The notes beneath the pieces are model-generated. The model worked only from the letters and a program-made list of their open reading frames with translations, ran no database searches and was not told the DNA's origin. A stretch of DNA of 46,861 bases from contig JNDT01001847.1 in the NCBI GenBank assembly GCA_000697055.1, positions 1 through 46,861 on the forward strand, given 5' to 3'. The position numbers and the translations under genes are program-made. This document shows positions 1-12,512 of the stretch, piece by piece. How positions within the stretch are numbered: position 1 is the stretch's first letter; every line of letters begins with the position of its first letter. This stretch comes from Saksenaea vasiformis B4078. Taxonomy: Eukaryota; Mucoromycota; Mucoromycetes; Mucorales; Saksenaeaceae.

Positions 1-1182
1 ACAACGCATATCTTACACCCCCTCCCCCACATATGACCAATCTATGGTGATATACAAAGTGCTTGGTATAAATAAGGGTTTGGAACGATGCTTGTGGTAT
101 TTATTCAAGCTGAGCGCTTCACCGGAGGAAGCCGGCAGTCGAAAGCTTGAAGCTGGTTCGGATGTGCAAGAACACTTTCTCCGCTGAAAATGGTGATTTT
201 TCCATCAGATGGAATTTGATCAACGATCATTTTTTGATTTTCGCATAATTCCTAGAACGCACCTGATTTAGCGCGTTGCTACAGCCTGTATGTCATACTT
301 TTACCTAATCAAATCATAACCATCATCGGCATCGGTGCTTAGTCCAGCAAAATCTAATGTGACTAAGCATATGTTCTTATCTGATGATTCGAGATGATGA
401 AGGAAGTCTGAGTACAAGAAGTCAGTACCATGTGTCCTACAGGAAGCTTGATTCTGTTATCTTGCATCGTACTATTGATACCTTCGATCTAGTGGATCAT
501 ACTGGGCCGCGGTATATCTCTTTCTGACAGCGGTTCTTTGCTCTCGCACGATACAGAGATACAGTGCGCCTTCTTTAGTTTCAAGTCCTCCGTTCCTTGC
601 AAAATGCTTGAAGCTTCTGGGTTTTGGTATTGTACAGGATGTATCACAAAGCCTTCCGAGTATGAACTGAGCTATGTGGTGGATAAAGCTCTCGTTTGAC
701 ACACTAAAACGCAATCCTAATACCTTCCAAAATTGCTGGCGCAAGACAGGTCTCATGGATAAAGCTGCTCATGGAGATGAAGAAACCTCAGTGCTGGATG
801 AACTCGTGACAAGCATGAATTGTCACCTTCAGGCTGCCAAGTGAACAACAATGACAACATCCGATTTCGAGAGTGCCTGCGGAGAAGAAGAGGGTGCTGT
901 TCATTCAAGAACTGAATACAACGTATTCACTGATATAACGATGAGGTGACTGAAAATGACGACATACGTCCACCCGCGGAAGAGAAACGTTGCATTCCAC
1001 TTAAAGTCAATTGTTTCGCATTGACATAATGATATATTTTCTTGATGAGGAGGTATTGCATCATATTTTGCAAAGGAGCGATGCGATTAGCAAACCTTTG
1101 AGCGTTAAATCTCCCCCGGATAAAAGATCCAGCCTCCTTTCCAGGCTTGAACTTGATATTACAGAGGGTTTGAAAACCTACG
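1..1182. other. Gene-poor left flank
   Basis: No gene is recognised here. A CCAAT motif near 35 and a TATA-like stretch near 68-76 are followed only by a very short reading frame. A 94-codon open frame on the minus strand (472-756) has no family resemblance that I can see and may be chance or a fragment. No tRNA, rRNA or repeat is visible. Confidence 0.5.
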
Positions 1183-4100
1183 CTACATTTTCTGGCGGTG
1201 TACCCGAAATTTCTTGAAGGAAACCGGTTTTGAAATTAGAGAGGTTGCACTGTAGCATTCAATTGCCTTGTTTAGGTCTTTTTCCCGCTCCATCTCCATC
1301 TTTGTACATATCACCAAGCCTGATTCGTTTATTCCAGTTTTCTTGATCCACCGCTTTTCTGTAGTATTGAATTGCCTTGGTCGTGTTTTTTTCCACTCTT
1401 TCTCCATTTCTGTACATATCTCCAAGTTTGATTTGGGCATCTTCAGTTCCACCGCAACTGCGCTCTTCGATACTAATCCATTGCTTTATCGATGTCTTCC
1501 TTTTCATTGAGGTAAATATCCCCGAGACGGATTTGCGCCCAGTTATCTCCTTGATCTGCTGCTTTTTGGTACCATTCAATCGCTTTGTTGGTGTCTTTCT
1601 TTTTGTGGTAGTAAAAATATCCAAGGATGGACTGTGCCTCTTTATTTCCTCGATCCGCTGCTTTTTGGTACCATTCGATTGCTTTGTCGATATCTCGTTT
1701 CCAGAACTTGAAAATATATTCAAGTATGACCTGCGCATCTTCATTTCCTTTATCCGCCGCTTTTTTGGTACCATTCAATTGCTTGGCCGATGTCTTCCTT
1801 TTCACCATAGTAAATACCTCCAAGTCTGTCTTGCGCATCTATACTTCCTTGATCCGCTAATTTCATACCATTCAATTGCCTTGTCCATATCTTTCTTCAG
1901 TTCATCTCCATCTCTGTACATATCTCCAAGTTTGATTCGTGCATCTTCATATCCTTGATTCGCCGCTTTTTCATACCATTCAATTGCTTTCTTCAGGTCT
2001 TTCTCCACCCCATGACCATGATAGTATATATCATCAAGTTCGATTTATGCATCTTCAAGTCTGCATTGCGCATCCCAAAGCCCTTTACCTGCCGCTTTTT
2101 CGTATCAATCAATCGCTCTGTCTATGTCATTCTTCACTCCATCTCCATCTCTGTAAATATCTCCCAGTGTGGTTTGCGCATCTCCAAGCCTTTGTCGCGC
2201 ATTCCAGTTTCTTTTCTCTGCCGCTTTCTCATACCATTCAACTGCCTTATTGATGTCTTTTATCACTCCATCTCCATCTCTGTACATATCTCTAAGCTTA
2301 GTTCGCGTACCTTCGAGCTTCCATTGCGCAATCCAACTTCAGTAATCTACCGCTCCTTTGTAGCATTCGATTGCTTTGTGCATGTCTTTTTCCACTCCGT
2401 CTCCATCTCTATACGTATCGCCAAGTTTGTTTTGCGCATCTTCAAGTCTCCATTGAGCAACTTCATTTCCTTGCTCCGCCACTCTTCTGTAGTATTCAAC
2501 TACTTTGTTGATGTATTTCTTCATTCCACCTCCATCTCGGTACATATCTTCAAGCCTTATCTGAGCATCTTCAATTCTTGATTGAGCGACCGGATTTCCA
2601 TCACGTCCCGCTTGTTTGTAACACGCGATTGCCCTGTTGATGTCTTTTGTCACTCCATTTCCATATCTCCTACATATTTCCAAGTGTCATTTGCGCGATT
2701 TGATTTCCTCGAGCCGCCGCTTTCTCCTACCATCCCATTGCTTTGTCGATGTCTTTTTCCACTCCATCTCCGTCTCTGTACATGATTTGTGCACCTACTA
2801 GCTTCTAGTGTGCATAAGAATCCCCTTGAATTCTCGCTTTTTCGTACCATCTAATTGCGTTGTTGACGTCTTTTTCCACTCCATCCCCAAATAGGTATAT
2901 ATCTCCAACTTTGAGCTGTGCGTATGAGTTTTCGCGGATCGCCTCTTCCTTGTACCAGTCAATTGGTCTGTCATAATCTTCGTCCGCCTTTATTCTGAGA
3001 TATTCTCTCTCGTTGCGTTTGAACTGCTCGTCGAATTGGCCAAACACATTATCATACTGGCTAATGCCTTGTTGAAATGACCTTTCCCTCCATCTTCACA
3101 CTTGTGTATTTCACCCGGCCGTTTTCGTGTAACCTCACGTTCCTGACCAACGGTTTCTTGGTCCGTTGCTGTTCGATCTAGGTCTTGGCCATGATCGTTT
3201 GCGTCTGCAAGCTCGCCATTGGCATTTTCATTCTTTTTCTTCCACGCTTTAATAAGATTGGCACGGTTATTTTCTACTTCTATAAAATAGGACTTGAATG
3301 CCCCAGTGCTGTAAACCTCCACCACCTGAAGTCGGTCCCGATCCTCAAGTATGCTGTACATGGGCTTCAAATCTTTAACTTGTATAGTCGCTGGTTTGTA
3401 CTTGATGGTTTCTTTCCAGAGTTCCAGCCCACCCACAAAAAAATACTATGGATTTGCCACCTAGCGCGATCTTATTTAGAGATTTTAACGGGTACATGTC
3501 TAAGTTACCTATTACTTCCCAGTATTGGTGATCTTTGATTGCACTTTTAGTTCTTTCCGCTATATAGCCGTACTGGATTGTTCCATGCTCACTCTTGCGT
3601 CGACCCTGAATCGCTGAACTCTCCGTTTTTACAAGCTTTTGGCCACCTAAGTCAGGAAACTTTTAGTGTATGCTACGCTATCTATAGACCCAAGTACCAA
3701 GTAATATCCTTGATGGGTAATAATATCCAAATCGTCCAAACACAGTTTGTAGAGCTTCATATCTCTTGTCCACATCTTCTTTCAAAGCGATGCGTATAGC
3801 TTCTTTGAAAGCAGTAGCTGGTCTGACTACTCCATGAGACAGATGTACCTAGTAGAACACCATTAAACAAGTAAGTCATACGCTTCTCGGATCCTTTACT
3901 TCTCCCCAAGAAACGTAAGAGACCATGTATTCGAGTGTATTATTTTCGAAGGGATCCTCATCCTGTTCACGAGAGCTGCAACTTATACAGGCAGCAACAT
4001 TGTACGCCAACGCTTCGGATGGCAAATCACGGGAACTGTCATCAAGCAATAGTTGATCCATCGAACTGTTTTCTTTGATGGTTTTCATGCGTGCCTCTTC

Positions 4101-4241
4101 CATGAACGGCTTGTCAGAAGAATATTCATGTATAAGCTTCATTATGTTTTCCTTTCCCGGTTCAATTTCTATCGCAGGGTACTCAGCAGTGCGTCCATCA
4201 CAGTGAAGTCCTCTTATGCATCGATTGAAAACATCATACAC
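1183..4241 (-). pseudogene. Degenerate Sel1-like repeat (SLR) protein gene
   Basis: On the minus strand about 1.8 kb (3047 down to 1183) repeats a roughly 36-residue unit with the Sel1 pattern, for example AIEWYQKAADQGDNWAQIRL and LGDMYRDGDGV. The repeats are spread over all three frames with stops between them, so the array cannot be read through. Upstream, near 3700-3800, a short stretch reads VFGRFGYYYPSRILLG, which resembles a domain often found beside SLR arrays in Mucoromycota and Glomeromycotina. The open pieces at 2990-3436 and 3876-4241 probably belong to the same gene. SLR proteins are solenoid scaffolds and in these fungi are often joined to kinase or BTB domains; no such domain is visible here. 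Many short frameshifts and no plausible splice pattern make a pseudogene likelier than a multi-exon gene. Limits are approximate. Confidence 0.75.
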
Positions 4242-4929
4242 TAGAGATGTGTCAAGCTTATGAAAATATTAGCAAAGTTCACATATAAAAAGTTTACATT
4301 ATTACATCAGATAGAAAATTCTTCTCTAAGTCGCACGAACCCATTGAGGATACAGAAAGGAGCGTTTTGAAACTACCAACATTTTATCAGGTAAGCCCTC
4401 GGAAATGACGCCGGTTGAACTAAGCAAGGTTTATGCGAAGCCAACGCCGAAGGTAAACAAGAGAAGAGATCTTCGGTAACTTGCAATTTCATAATTTGGC
4501 ACCTTCAGCTATATACAGTTTACAAACGCTAAACTTTTCGGTATGCTAACCTTCATTTGATCCATGCAGGGAAGAGTATAAGATAAAGGCACTATGCTCG
4601 CAGGATGAAAAGCTGAAGGCAGAAGAAAAGCCTTCTACCAACGGAGGGATGCAGAAAAGCGCCTTAATGAGGCAAAAAGGAGCAGATAGTTGATGGCGCG
4701 CTTTGTCCGGACGAAGAATTCCAGATTTGTATTCCTTCGTCGGTGATTGTGTAAGTAGGGATGTCACCATAGGTCAGGTTGATTTCGTGGATTATTTGAT
4801 ACTATGTGGCTCCTGTTGGATACGTTAGAGGATGCTTAGGAAGTAGATTGAAAATATGCGGAAGTTGGTTCCTAGCCGTTGATAACCTTGGACACGGAGG
4901 AAACGTGGCGTATCCGCAGGTTAGGTTTC
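4242..4929. other. Unresolved stretch with scattered coding character
   Basis: No complete gene is recognised. Short plus-strand stretches look like exons: an acidic/basic helical piece around 4551-4690, a piece reading CPDEEFQICIPSSVIV that ends at a strong GTAAGT site near 4751, and a piece ending NLGHGGNVAYPQ near 4920. They lie in different frames and I could not join them convincingly. They may be remnants of a gene upstream of USB1. Confidence 0.3.
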
Positions 4930-5339
4930 ATGACGGTCAGCCGCCCTAGGCACCAATCAAGGCTGCCAGTTGTCGCAGCTGCTTCAACGTACGCGCCCGA
5001 GCAGGTATTTCTCACACACTGTAACATCGTAGTGGAAGCAGCACAGTGTCTTTGCTGATAGTTGGAGATAATGCATTATGAGATAGCATTCTGTCTGCGT
5101 GGCGTGAGTCAAGAGGGCATCCGTAGATGGGAACTGTTCGGAAAATACCACGCAAACACGACAAAAGACCGAAGAAGTGTATGCTCTTGTAATGCAAGGA
5201 GAAAAGAGTACACTAAGACAGGTATTGGATCATCGCAGAACGGGCTAGTACTCAGCGCAAAGTGGCCTTAAAAATGATATCGCAGGCGATTGGCGGAGAC
5301 TATAAAGCAAGTGCGATTGCTGCCCAAGGACAAACGACG
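4930..5339 (+). other. Possible exons upstream of and in frame with USB1
   Basis: Four phase-0 blocks can be joined: 4930-5004 (starts ATG, MTVSRPRHQSRLP), 5062-5103 (LEIMHYEIAFCLRG), 5168-5221 (TEEVYALVMQGEKSTLRQ) and 5256-5339 (RKVALKMISQAIGGDYKAS). Introns of 57 and 64 nt have GT-AG ends, but the last would be only 34 nt. The final block runs without a stop into the USB1 start at 5340. This could be an N-terminal extension of about 85 residues, a separate gene that reads into USB1, or chance. I do not recognise the sequence. Confidence 0.25.
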
Positions 5340-6403
5340 ATGCAATCACTCGTTGAGTACGATTCAGCATCGAGTGAGGACGAAGAAACAACACATGCGA
5401 ATGAAGCAAGTGGATCGAAACGAAAAGCGTCGGACGATGGCGATCTCGTAACGAAACGGTAAAGTTCAACAGATCAGCCCCCTTCTTTGTAAAGCCAACA
5501 TTCTACATTCATTAGTGCCAAATTGCCACCGCTACCATCATTTTTCGCAAAAGGTGTGTCCGATCCATATTGATCGAAACTCACAGGTCAAAAAAATAGC
5601 ACCGCGAATTGAGGACAAGAAAAAACATCAGGGACGAACGCGAAATCAACCGCACGCAGTCGACACATGGGCGACTCACATTTATGCAGAAGGTAATTTG
5701 GAAGAGGTAGAATCATGACTTATAAGCAACAGTTATACTAGGAGAGGATATACGACGAATTGTAGATAGTGTCCTGGATAAGGCCGAAGGCACTATTCAT
5801 CCCATTGTCCACCAAACGTCAAAAGCATCCGATTGTCTGCACGTGAGTTTAAGCCGCTGCCTTTTCTTAAGAGAGCATCAACTGGATAATTTTGCATCGT
5901 CAATTCGACAAAAACTAAGCAAAGCGCCAAGGTACAACGCTTTCTTTTTCTCGAGACTGGAGTCTTACGAGCGCATAGCTTCGAGATAGCTTTTGCACAG
6001 ATGTCTGTGCTGACAAACGATGACAAAACGCGCTCCTTTCTGACAGCAGAAGTAGGCCATGGATATAATGAGGTGAGTGCTTCTTCCTATCCGTCATGCC
6101 AACCCTTCTAGTTGTTTTTCTGTGTACAAGCGATAGACAAGGTTGTCACTCAATTTCACCAGCCAACGTTTTATGAGGTACAGTGTGTGAATTTGACAAG
6201 TCAGATACTGAGGGTTACTTCAGCCACCACGATTTCATGCAAGTGTCGCATGGTCTCTTGGAGAGGAGACGTTGCAGCAGTCTATGGAGAGTATCTCGAC
6301 AGACATGCTGGATGAACTCCGACTCGTCCGCCATGTGGTCAAAAACCTTTATATAAAAATGGGTAACCGCACGGTGGAGATTCCGCTCAGCAGCGGAAAA
6401 TGA
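5340..6403 (+). CDS. USB1: U6 snRNA phosphodiesterase USB1 (2H family)
   Basis: Seven exons are predicted: 5340-5458, 5516-5553, 5600-5692, 5742-5931, 5979-6072, 6112-6177, 6224-6403, giving 259 residues, the usual USB1 size. The start MQSLVEYDSASSEDEE, the KLPPLPSFF segment and the HQGRTRNQPH-WATHIY segment match the family's N-terminal part. Two H-x-S motifs of the 2H phosphoesterase fold are present: HVSLSR in exon 4 and HASVAW in the last exon. USB1 trims the 3' oligo(U) tail of U6 snRNA in the nucleus and leaves a cyclic phosphate or phosphate end that stabilises it for splicing. The frame break near 5550-5600 is resolved by a 46-nt GT-AG intron, so the gene appears intact. Exon phases agree at every junction. 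Confidence 0.88.
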
Positions 6404-6496
6404 CAAGCAGATGGACGGTATTATCTATCGATTAAAAACCAAATTTCTCGTCTAGTGGCATGTATATAAGTGATAAAACGGTGTCATAGAATCTAT

Positions 6497-6529
<33 letters not shown>

Positions 6530-7481
6530 CACCAAATAAACAGCACAAACGCCTAGTATATCGCGCCTTTGGTCATTATTTGAAGCTTAGTGCAAGCTGG
6601 TTGTCGTATGAACCCCATCATGATATTCCCGTGCAAAGATGATCACATCAACGCAAACTGCGAGATACCATGGGAGAGGGCTGATTATGACTGCAGAGAA
6701 CATGAACGACTGCGAAGCACAAAGATCATGCACCATCGTTTCGACCCATCCATATCACAGCTAGAACACCAGTGCCTGTTGAGTTACATTAAGGAATCAG
6801 CAAACAGAAGAAGGGATAGTTGAGGATAGTTCGATGAGAGCTTGTCTATCGTAAGAAAGGTTTGGTGCCACGTACATCTCTGTATGTACCATCGTGTACT
6901 GGCCACGAGAACTTTTGGATGCAAGCTTCGTCGAGATTAGTATGTCATGCGCATCCAACGTCTGACTTTTTTTTTTATAATTTGCTGTCATGCGTCTAAT
7001 AGTGATGCATCAACGCATGCATACATTAGGGCCAGGCAGCTTATCCGTGGCTACTATCCTACACAACTAGATATTGCACTTATAGGAGTCTTTTGCAATG
7101 TTCCGTACAGGTCAATTAGTCATGATTGACGCTATCCAGAAGCTGCTGACATACCGGCAAGGTAAATTATTCAAAATGTTACCCGAATCAGCGGTATACC
7201 TGTACTGTGGATGCATCCCAATACTGACTTTTACGACGCTACCCCATCCTTTCGCTGTGCATCTCTGCATGGATGCTTTTCTTTCCTGTCTCTCCCCTAT
7301 TGTTCGCTCAGGCCATCTGTGATTGTAAAGCATATGCATTCAATATGATAAAAATCGACCATACTTTCTTATTACAGCCACGATGATCAGAAATGGTTTT
7401 CTCTATTTCATTGAGTAGCAAAATGGTAATGGGCAAATCATCGCTTGTCTAGTACAAAAAGAAGTGCTGCTATTCTACGAT
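6404..7481. other. Intergenic stretch with no recognised gene
   Basis: The stretch holds an (AC)n tract and several short open frames (for example 6590-6823 and 7098-7322 on the plus strand). They show no family resemblance and no consistent splice pattern. No RNA gene is visible. Confidence 0.45.
6496..6532. repeat. (AC)n microsatellite
   Basis: A run of about 18 AC units broken once by ACGC, just downstream of the USB1 stop codon. Confidence 0.95.
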
Positions 7482-7917
7482 TTAGTAATCAACAGCAATA
7501 AGATCTGCAAGAAGTGGTCTGTACTGGCTCACGAAAGCCAGATGGGCGGGATGGTTATTGTACACGTCAAGGTCCTAAACTAGAGGTTAAGCTCAAGGAT
7601 GAACAAACAAACAGATTAACGTTACCTCTTTCTTCTCCAACTCGACAACCCATCCTAAAAAAATGACGTCAAAACCACAAGAACTAGTTCATCTCCTTTT
7701 GTTTTACCATGCTCATAGCCTTTGTGTCTGTCGGTAAAGCTGACACCAGCAGAGACATTCTTTATCTCGGGGACCTTGTCCTTCAACGCGAGAATATCGT
7801 TGATAGCCTGCTTCTTGGTTTCCTCAGCGACACCTTCCTTGAACTTGACAATGACTACGTCCTCATGAGCAATGTGAATGCATGATGACAAATGTATGTA
7901 CCAATATGAGTAATCAT
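7482..7917 (-). CDS. Stress-responsive A/B-barrel (Dabb) domain protein
   Basis: Four exons on the minus strand: 7902-7917, 7708-7854, 7626-7654, 7482-7574, giving 94 residues. The 16-nt first exon encodes MITHI and joins across a 47-nt intron to VIVKFKEGV, the typical first strand of Dabb proteins. Later landmarks are the loop ending GYEHGWVVEL and the C-terminal NNHPAHLAFV, where NHPAH corresponds to the family's conserved histidine region. The family folds as a dimeric alpha/beta barrel. Plant members are salt- or heat-induced, and fungal members are mostly uncharacterised small cytosolic proteins. All phases agree, and length is normal for a single-domain protein. The exact biochemical role is unknown. 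Confidence 0.85.
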
Positions 7918-9545
7918 GTTTAAAGCACCGTGTGAAAGAAGTCCCCACTGCTGTCGACTTGCAGCCTTTTTAACAACCAGCTGGGGTCTAGTCGGACTTT
8001 ATCTGGAAGTCCTTTTTTCCATCGTTCGAAACGCCAAGAGGTTTACTAATCAAAAGTTTCGCGGTCCATACAATGGCAATGTCACATCTGTTGAGTGGAG
8101 TCACGGGTCGCTATTACTACTACTACTTGCTACCGTCTTTTTTGTTAAATACAGGTCTCTAAGCCCATTTTTCGTACTTTGCGCTTGGGACAACTGTTGC
8201 ACAACATGGCTCTCATTGTTATACGATGTGACACTTTCGACTGTCTGCTTGGATACAGCCCCGTCGTCGCAATCAATGATGTGTTTGACGCGAGCACATT
8301 GTCCTATCAAACGGTCTCTTTGAACATGTCCGATGAATGAAAACGAAGGAAAGCGCATGATTGGGTCTGGATCCTTAGGATGAACATTCACTTTCTAACG
8401 AGGAGTCATCCTTCGTCGCGGTGATTGCACGCTTTACGACCGTCCGTGCTGTTCCATATGTAGGGTGATTTGTAATCTAAACCTATTTTGCATAAGTGCT
8501 TTTTTGCTAGCACAGAACTATTTCATAAGAGAAATAGTTGTTTCGAGATTGTCCAAGAACTTGCTAGAAAAATGTCTTTCTATCTGACTTTTGAGCAGTG
8601 TTGTACGGGGCCTGCAAGATGCTCAAATTTTAAAGCAGAACCGACTTCAGGTAGCGTATGCTTACAAATACAGTACCTACCATGCTGTGGTGGTGTTTGG
8701 CAAGGACCCTATGGAATAGGATGCTGTAGGATGGCCGATTAAACCGGCAGTTCCTTCGTGTCCGAACCGTGTTTTAACCACATGGAGGTGGAAGTTTGCG
8801 TCTAGGCCGTAGTGGCACAGTGCTTTACATCATCCGGTTTTGTGTCACCAACGTATTCACTCTTAAATCGATATTCGCGTGCGTTAAACAGGATGCAATT
8901 TTTTCTATGATGTTCTATCGATGTAGCTATGGATGGGGTAAATGAAATAGATGCAGTGGTGACCCAATTCAGGAGAGAGTACTTTTTCCAAAATAGGAAG
9001 AAATCTTGATTTGTGTTTTATACCATGTGCGGCGAGAGTGAGGGAGGATAAGCATGCTTTTTGTTTCGTGGCAATAAGCTTAACGTAGGAACCAAAAAGA
9101 TTCTTTTAAGGTGGGAATCCGGCAAAAAAAAAAACAAAGATAAATGGGTCTTCATCTATCCAAATGGTCAGCAGTTAAGTAAAAAAAAAAAAAAGTAAAC
9201 TTGGCTGTTCGACACGAGGTCTTGGATTTACAGCCACCCTTTCAAAAGCGTGGGTGCTGTGCACAACCGACTCTCAGCCGTTCGCCATTTGCAAATCGGT
9301 GAGTCGGCGCTAAAATATATTCAAACGCCGAAAGCCTATACAAAAAAAAATCTCTGACTCAATGGACAACCCACTTTTTTGCAGCCCGTTATTATTTATA
9401 TATATACATAAACGTTGCGCAGAAAGGAAGGAAGCGTTTTTTCTTGCATGTAAATATAGCACGCATAAAAAAAGAGCCAAGGCAAAAACGTGTCGGTGAT
9501 TAGTTTTTTACATGACTTTTTGTACGTCGACATCCATCACCAACC
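7918..9545. other. Long intergenic region
   Basis: About 1.6 kb without a recognised gene. Open frames at 7916-8323 (+), 8101-8391 (-) and 8488-8742 (+) have no recognisable domains; the minus-strand one has somewhat protein-like composition but no clear partner exons. Poly(A) runs occur near 9125-9195. The 3' part probably holds the promoter and 5' UTR of the SAP-domain gene. Confidence 0.45.
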
Positions 9546-11932
9546 ATGTACTACTACACAAATAACAACAACAACAGCAGCAGCAGCAGCAGCAACCATG
9601 CTAACAACAACAACACCAACGACAATTCCGATAATAATCATAATGCAACCCATGTCATGCCACTATTCAGCCAGCCTTTTGAGCCGCATAATCAGAGTGT
9701 ACCGCATTCCATGGACGATCCTCTCTCCTACCTTTCTCTGGACACCCAGGGTTTACAAGCCCAATCTTACGACTCGTCGTTTTTGAACGAAGCCCTCTTT
9801 TCACCACCTTCTATGGACCAAGGCATGTACATGCCTAGGGAATGGGACGATTTCCATACCACCATGGGTGGTCAGCCAGATTCGTCCTCCTCTTTCTTCT
9901 TACCCGTTCAAGATAATACAACGACTACTCATCATACCTCAGAAAGACAACAACAACAACAACAGGACATGTTCTTGTCCCTTGGTGAGCAGGTTCAGCA
10001 AGAGATTCTTCTTTCAGACCCGAATTTTGTACGGCAGCACCAACTTTTGCAAGAACAGCAACAGCGGACAATGCAGGTGCGGCTAGAGGGAGAGCAGAAG
10101 GAGGAGAGAGGGTATGACGATGTCGATACACCACCTGTGCGATCGAATTTATCTGCCATGTTTGAACAGCCGCCGGACGAGAAACTCAAGCATACTAATC
10201 CGCAATCACCCATCGATGATCGTTCCCGACTCTACTTTTCACCGAAACCTACTTCTGGCAAGAAGGTGCAGGCACGAAAGGAGAATCGGCGATCGCAACA
10301 ACAACAACGTACAGCCCCGATACCGATCTCAGGTGGTTCATCTGCAAGCGACACCAAGCATTCATCTTCCGTCCCTACAGAAATTGATCATCAACGTCGT
10401 TTCAATGAACTGCAAGCGAGATTTAGGGTCAACTATGCACGGAAACCAAATCAAGCATCGCAACCCAAACCATCGCAGCCCGTGCCTGCATTGTCGTCGT
10501 CTTTTTCGGGTCTCTCCAGCAGCTTTGGTCAACAAGCATCAACAACACCGCAATTACTGGGATCGTCGATGCCTTCTTTTTCCCCGTCGGTGGAAAAGAA
10601 TGGCAACCCTACGCTTTTGGATGGTCCCGAACGTGGCCAATCCTTCTCGCCTCCAAGCCATAGTTCGCTCAAAGGGAGCGCGGGCAAGGGTGTTGCGATT
10701 CCCGTCAATGCACGGAGCAGCTCTTCGACAAGCAAGCCTTCGTCGTTTCCTTCGAGAACCATGCCGATTCAGATCCAACGGGTGCATCGTGCCAATGCTT
10801 CGCAGCCTTTTGATGCAGAACAGCACCAGCGTAGGTTGGATGACCAGTTGATCAAGGTGGATTTCGATGATATCACGGTATCGGAACTGAAGGAAATGCT
10901 TCGTCAACGTGGTAAGCCTGCCACCGGCAAAAAGGCAGTGTTGTTGCAAAGATTACAAGAGGAGCGTGATTTGATCAAAGCAGCGCGCAATGGAAAAGGA
11001 CAACGTCATTCACAACCCCCACCAGCGATTTCTGTTCATCGAAGCGAGTCTGCACGGCCACGCTCCTTCCACAGTACATCGCCTATGATGCCCGATAATA
11101 GTAGTGCAGGACCTCAGTCACCCGGTCTTGAAAGTCCATCCTCTGCCTCCAACTCGTACTTCTTGCCTGGTTCACCGAGCGGATCGACCTTCTCCTTGAA
11201 CAGATCGATCGCGAACATGCATATCGGATCACCTCCCATGACATCGCAACATCCACGTCGTTATTCACCGTATGCTGCAGCAGGTTCTCCTCGTATGGGA
11301 TCTGCGTCACCCAAGTTACAAGCCCAAAATCAACAAGCGTATTCTTCTTCTGTACCGACCAATGTTATGTCTTCTTCTTCCGGCAACTCTAGCCCTATGC
11401 TTTCTTCTTCTTTTTCTTCTCGACTGCGCACGTCGTACTATCCTGGGTGGGGTTCCAACTTGGGCCCGAACGGTCGGACAAAAACCTATGCACCTTTTAC
11501 TTCTTCCGCTCTAGCAACACCCGATCGGGAGGATGACCATAACCCGTTTGATGATCTCGGGAAATCCACGGTGGAAGACGTCCCGGTAAAACAGGAGCCA
11601 GTGGAGCATGGACATGGACAACCAATTAAAATGGAAGGTGTTGAATGGATGGATTCCTCTATTGAAGCTTTACTACAACAAGGTAAAAAAAAAAAAACGG
11701 TTTAAGGGGAAATGGTAGAAAGAAAGAAGAAAAAAAGCTAACACTTAATCTAGCGGTTGCTCAAGGCGGATCGGGTCCGGGATTTGATGAACTGGCAGCG
11801 ATTCTAAATTGTCAAGGACTTGGTGGCGATCTCAGCTCGCTCAAAGTGGAAGGTGTCGATCATGAAAGCCACGGGTATGGTGGTATGGCATTTGGTGGCG
11901 ATAACAACGACAACCCCCACCACCCTTGGTAG
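9546..11932 (+). CDS. SAP-domain, Gln/Ser-rich putative chromatin or transcription regulator
   Basis: Two exons, 9546-11682 and 11754-11932, separated by a 71-nt intron; 771 residues. The N-terminus is Asn/Ser/Gln-rich, coded by CAG/CAA and AAC runs. A SAP motif lies at about residues 437-475 (DITVSELKEMLRQRGKPATG then KKAVLLQRLQEE). SAP motifs bind AT-rich DNA and occur in chromatin, transcription and RNA-processing proteins. The remainder is Ser/Pro-rich and probably disordered. Near the C-terminus there are SUMO-consensus sites VKQE, IKME and, after the intron, LKVE. Without the intron the frame would end after a poly-Lys tail coded by the A-rich 5' splice region. The role as regulator is inferred; no ortholog name is assigned. 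The start is the first ATG after an upstream pyrimidine/A-rich leader. Confidence 0.8.
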
Positions 11933-12065
11933 CTCACAAAGAAAGGATATCATCATCAAAACCCCGCCATTTTGTACATTAAAGTTTCTACTTTTTATCA
12001 AACGTTTGTAAATCAACAACAATAGAAGATACTCTTTATGGAACGAATTTATATGCTGTAACTAT

Positions 12066-12091
12066 CTCTCTCTCTCTCTCTCTCTCTCTCT
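12066..12091. repeat. (TC)n microsatellite
   Basis: Thirteen uninterrupted TC units about 130 nt after the SAP-gene stop codon, within the likely 3' UTR or its flank. Confidence 0.95.
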
Positions 12092-12512
12092 AAATCTTGC
12101 GTCCATGAAGAACCACACATCTATGGTTGTTGATATATATAAACTACAGTACTGGGCAACAAACAAGCACAACTTTTTTGAGTAGTTATAAAATTTCATT
12201 CATGAATGGTATTTTGTGATTTTACTTCTCCCAAAGGAAATTCCTGGCAGGTGAAGCTAATCTGTTCATGATTATGCAAGCAGAGAGGATATGGAAATGA
12301 TGCAGCGTCTGGCGAGGTTCTGTCAAGAGGGTTTGATTTTTGAGATCATGCAAGCTAAAGAACGCACAAAAGGACATGCGTGATCTTGCAAGTACAGTAA
12401 ATCCCCATCTATACCGGAATGTTTTTTATTTTTAGTTTTTTCGTCTGAGAGCCAGAGCCAAAAAAAAAAAAAAGGGAAATTCATGCGTGCCTTTTGTGGG
12501 TGAAACCTTCCC

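Noticed and set aside
1473..3047. Tandem repeat of about 110 bp as a possible CRISPR-like or satellite array
   Set aside because: The periodicity is that of 36-residue Sel1 repeats with degenerate sequence; there are no identical repeats with unique spacers.
5540..5600. Apparent frameshift in USB1
   Set aside because: A 46-nt GT-AG intron (5554-5599) restores the phase and removes the in-frame TGA, so the gene appears intact.
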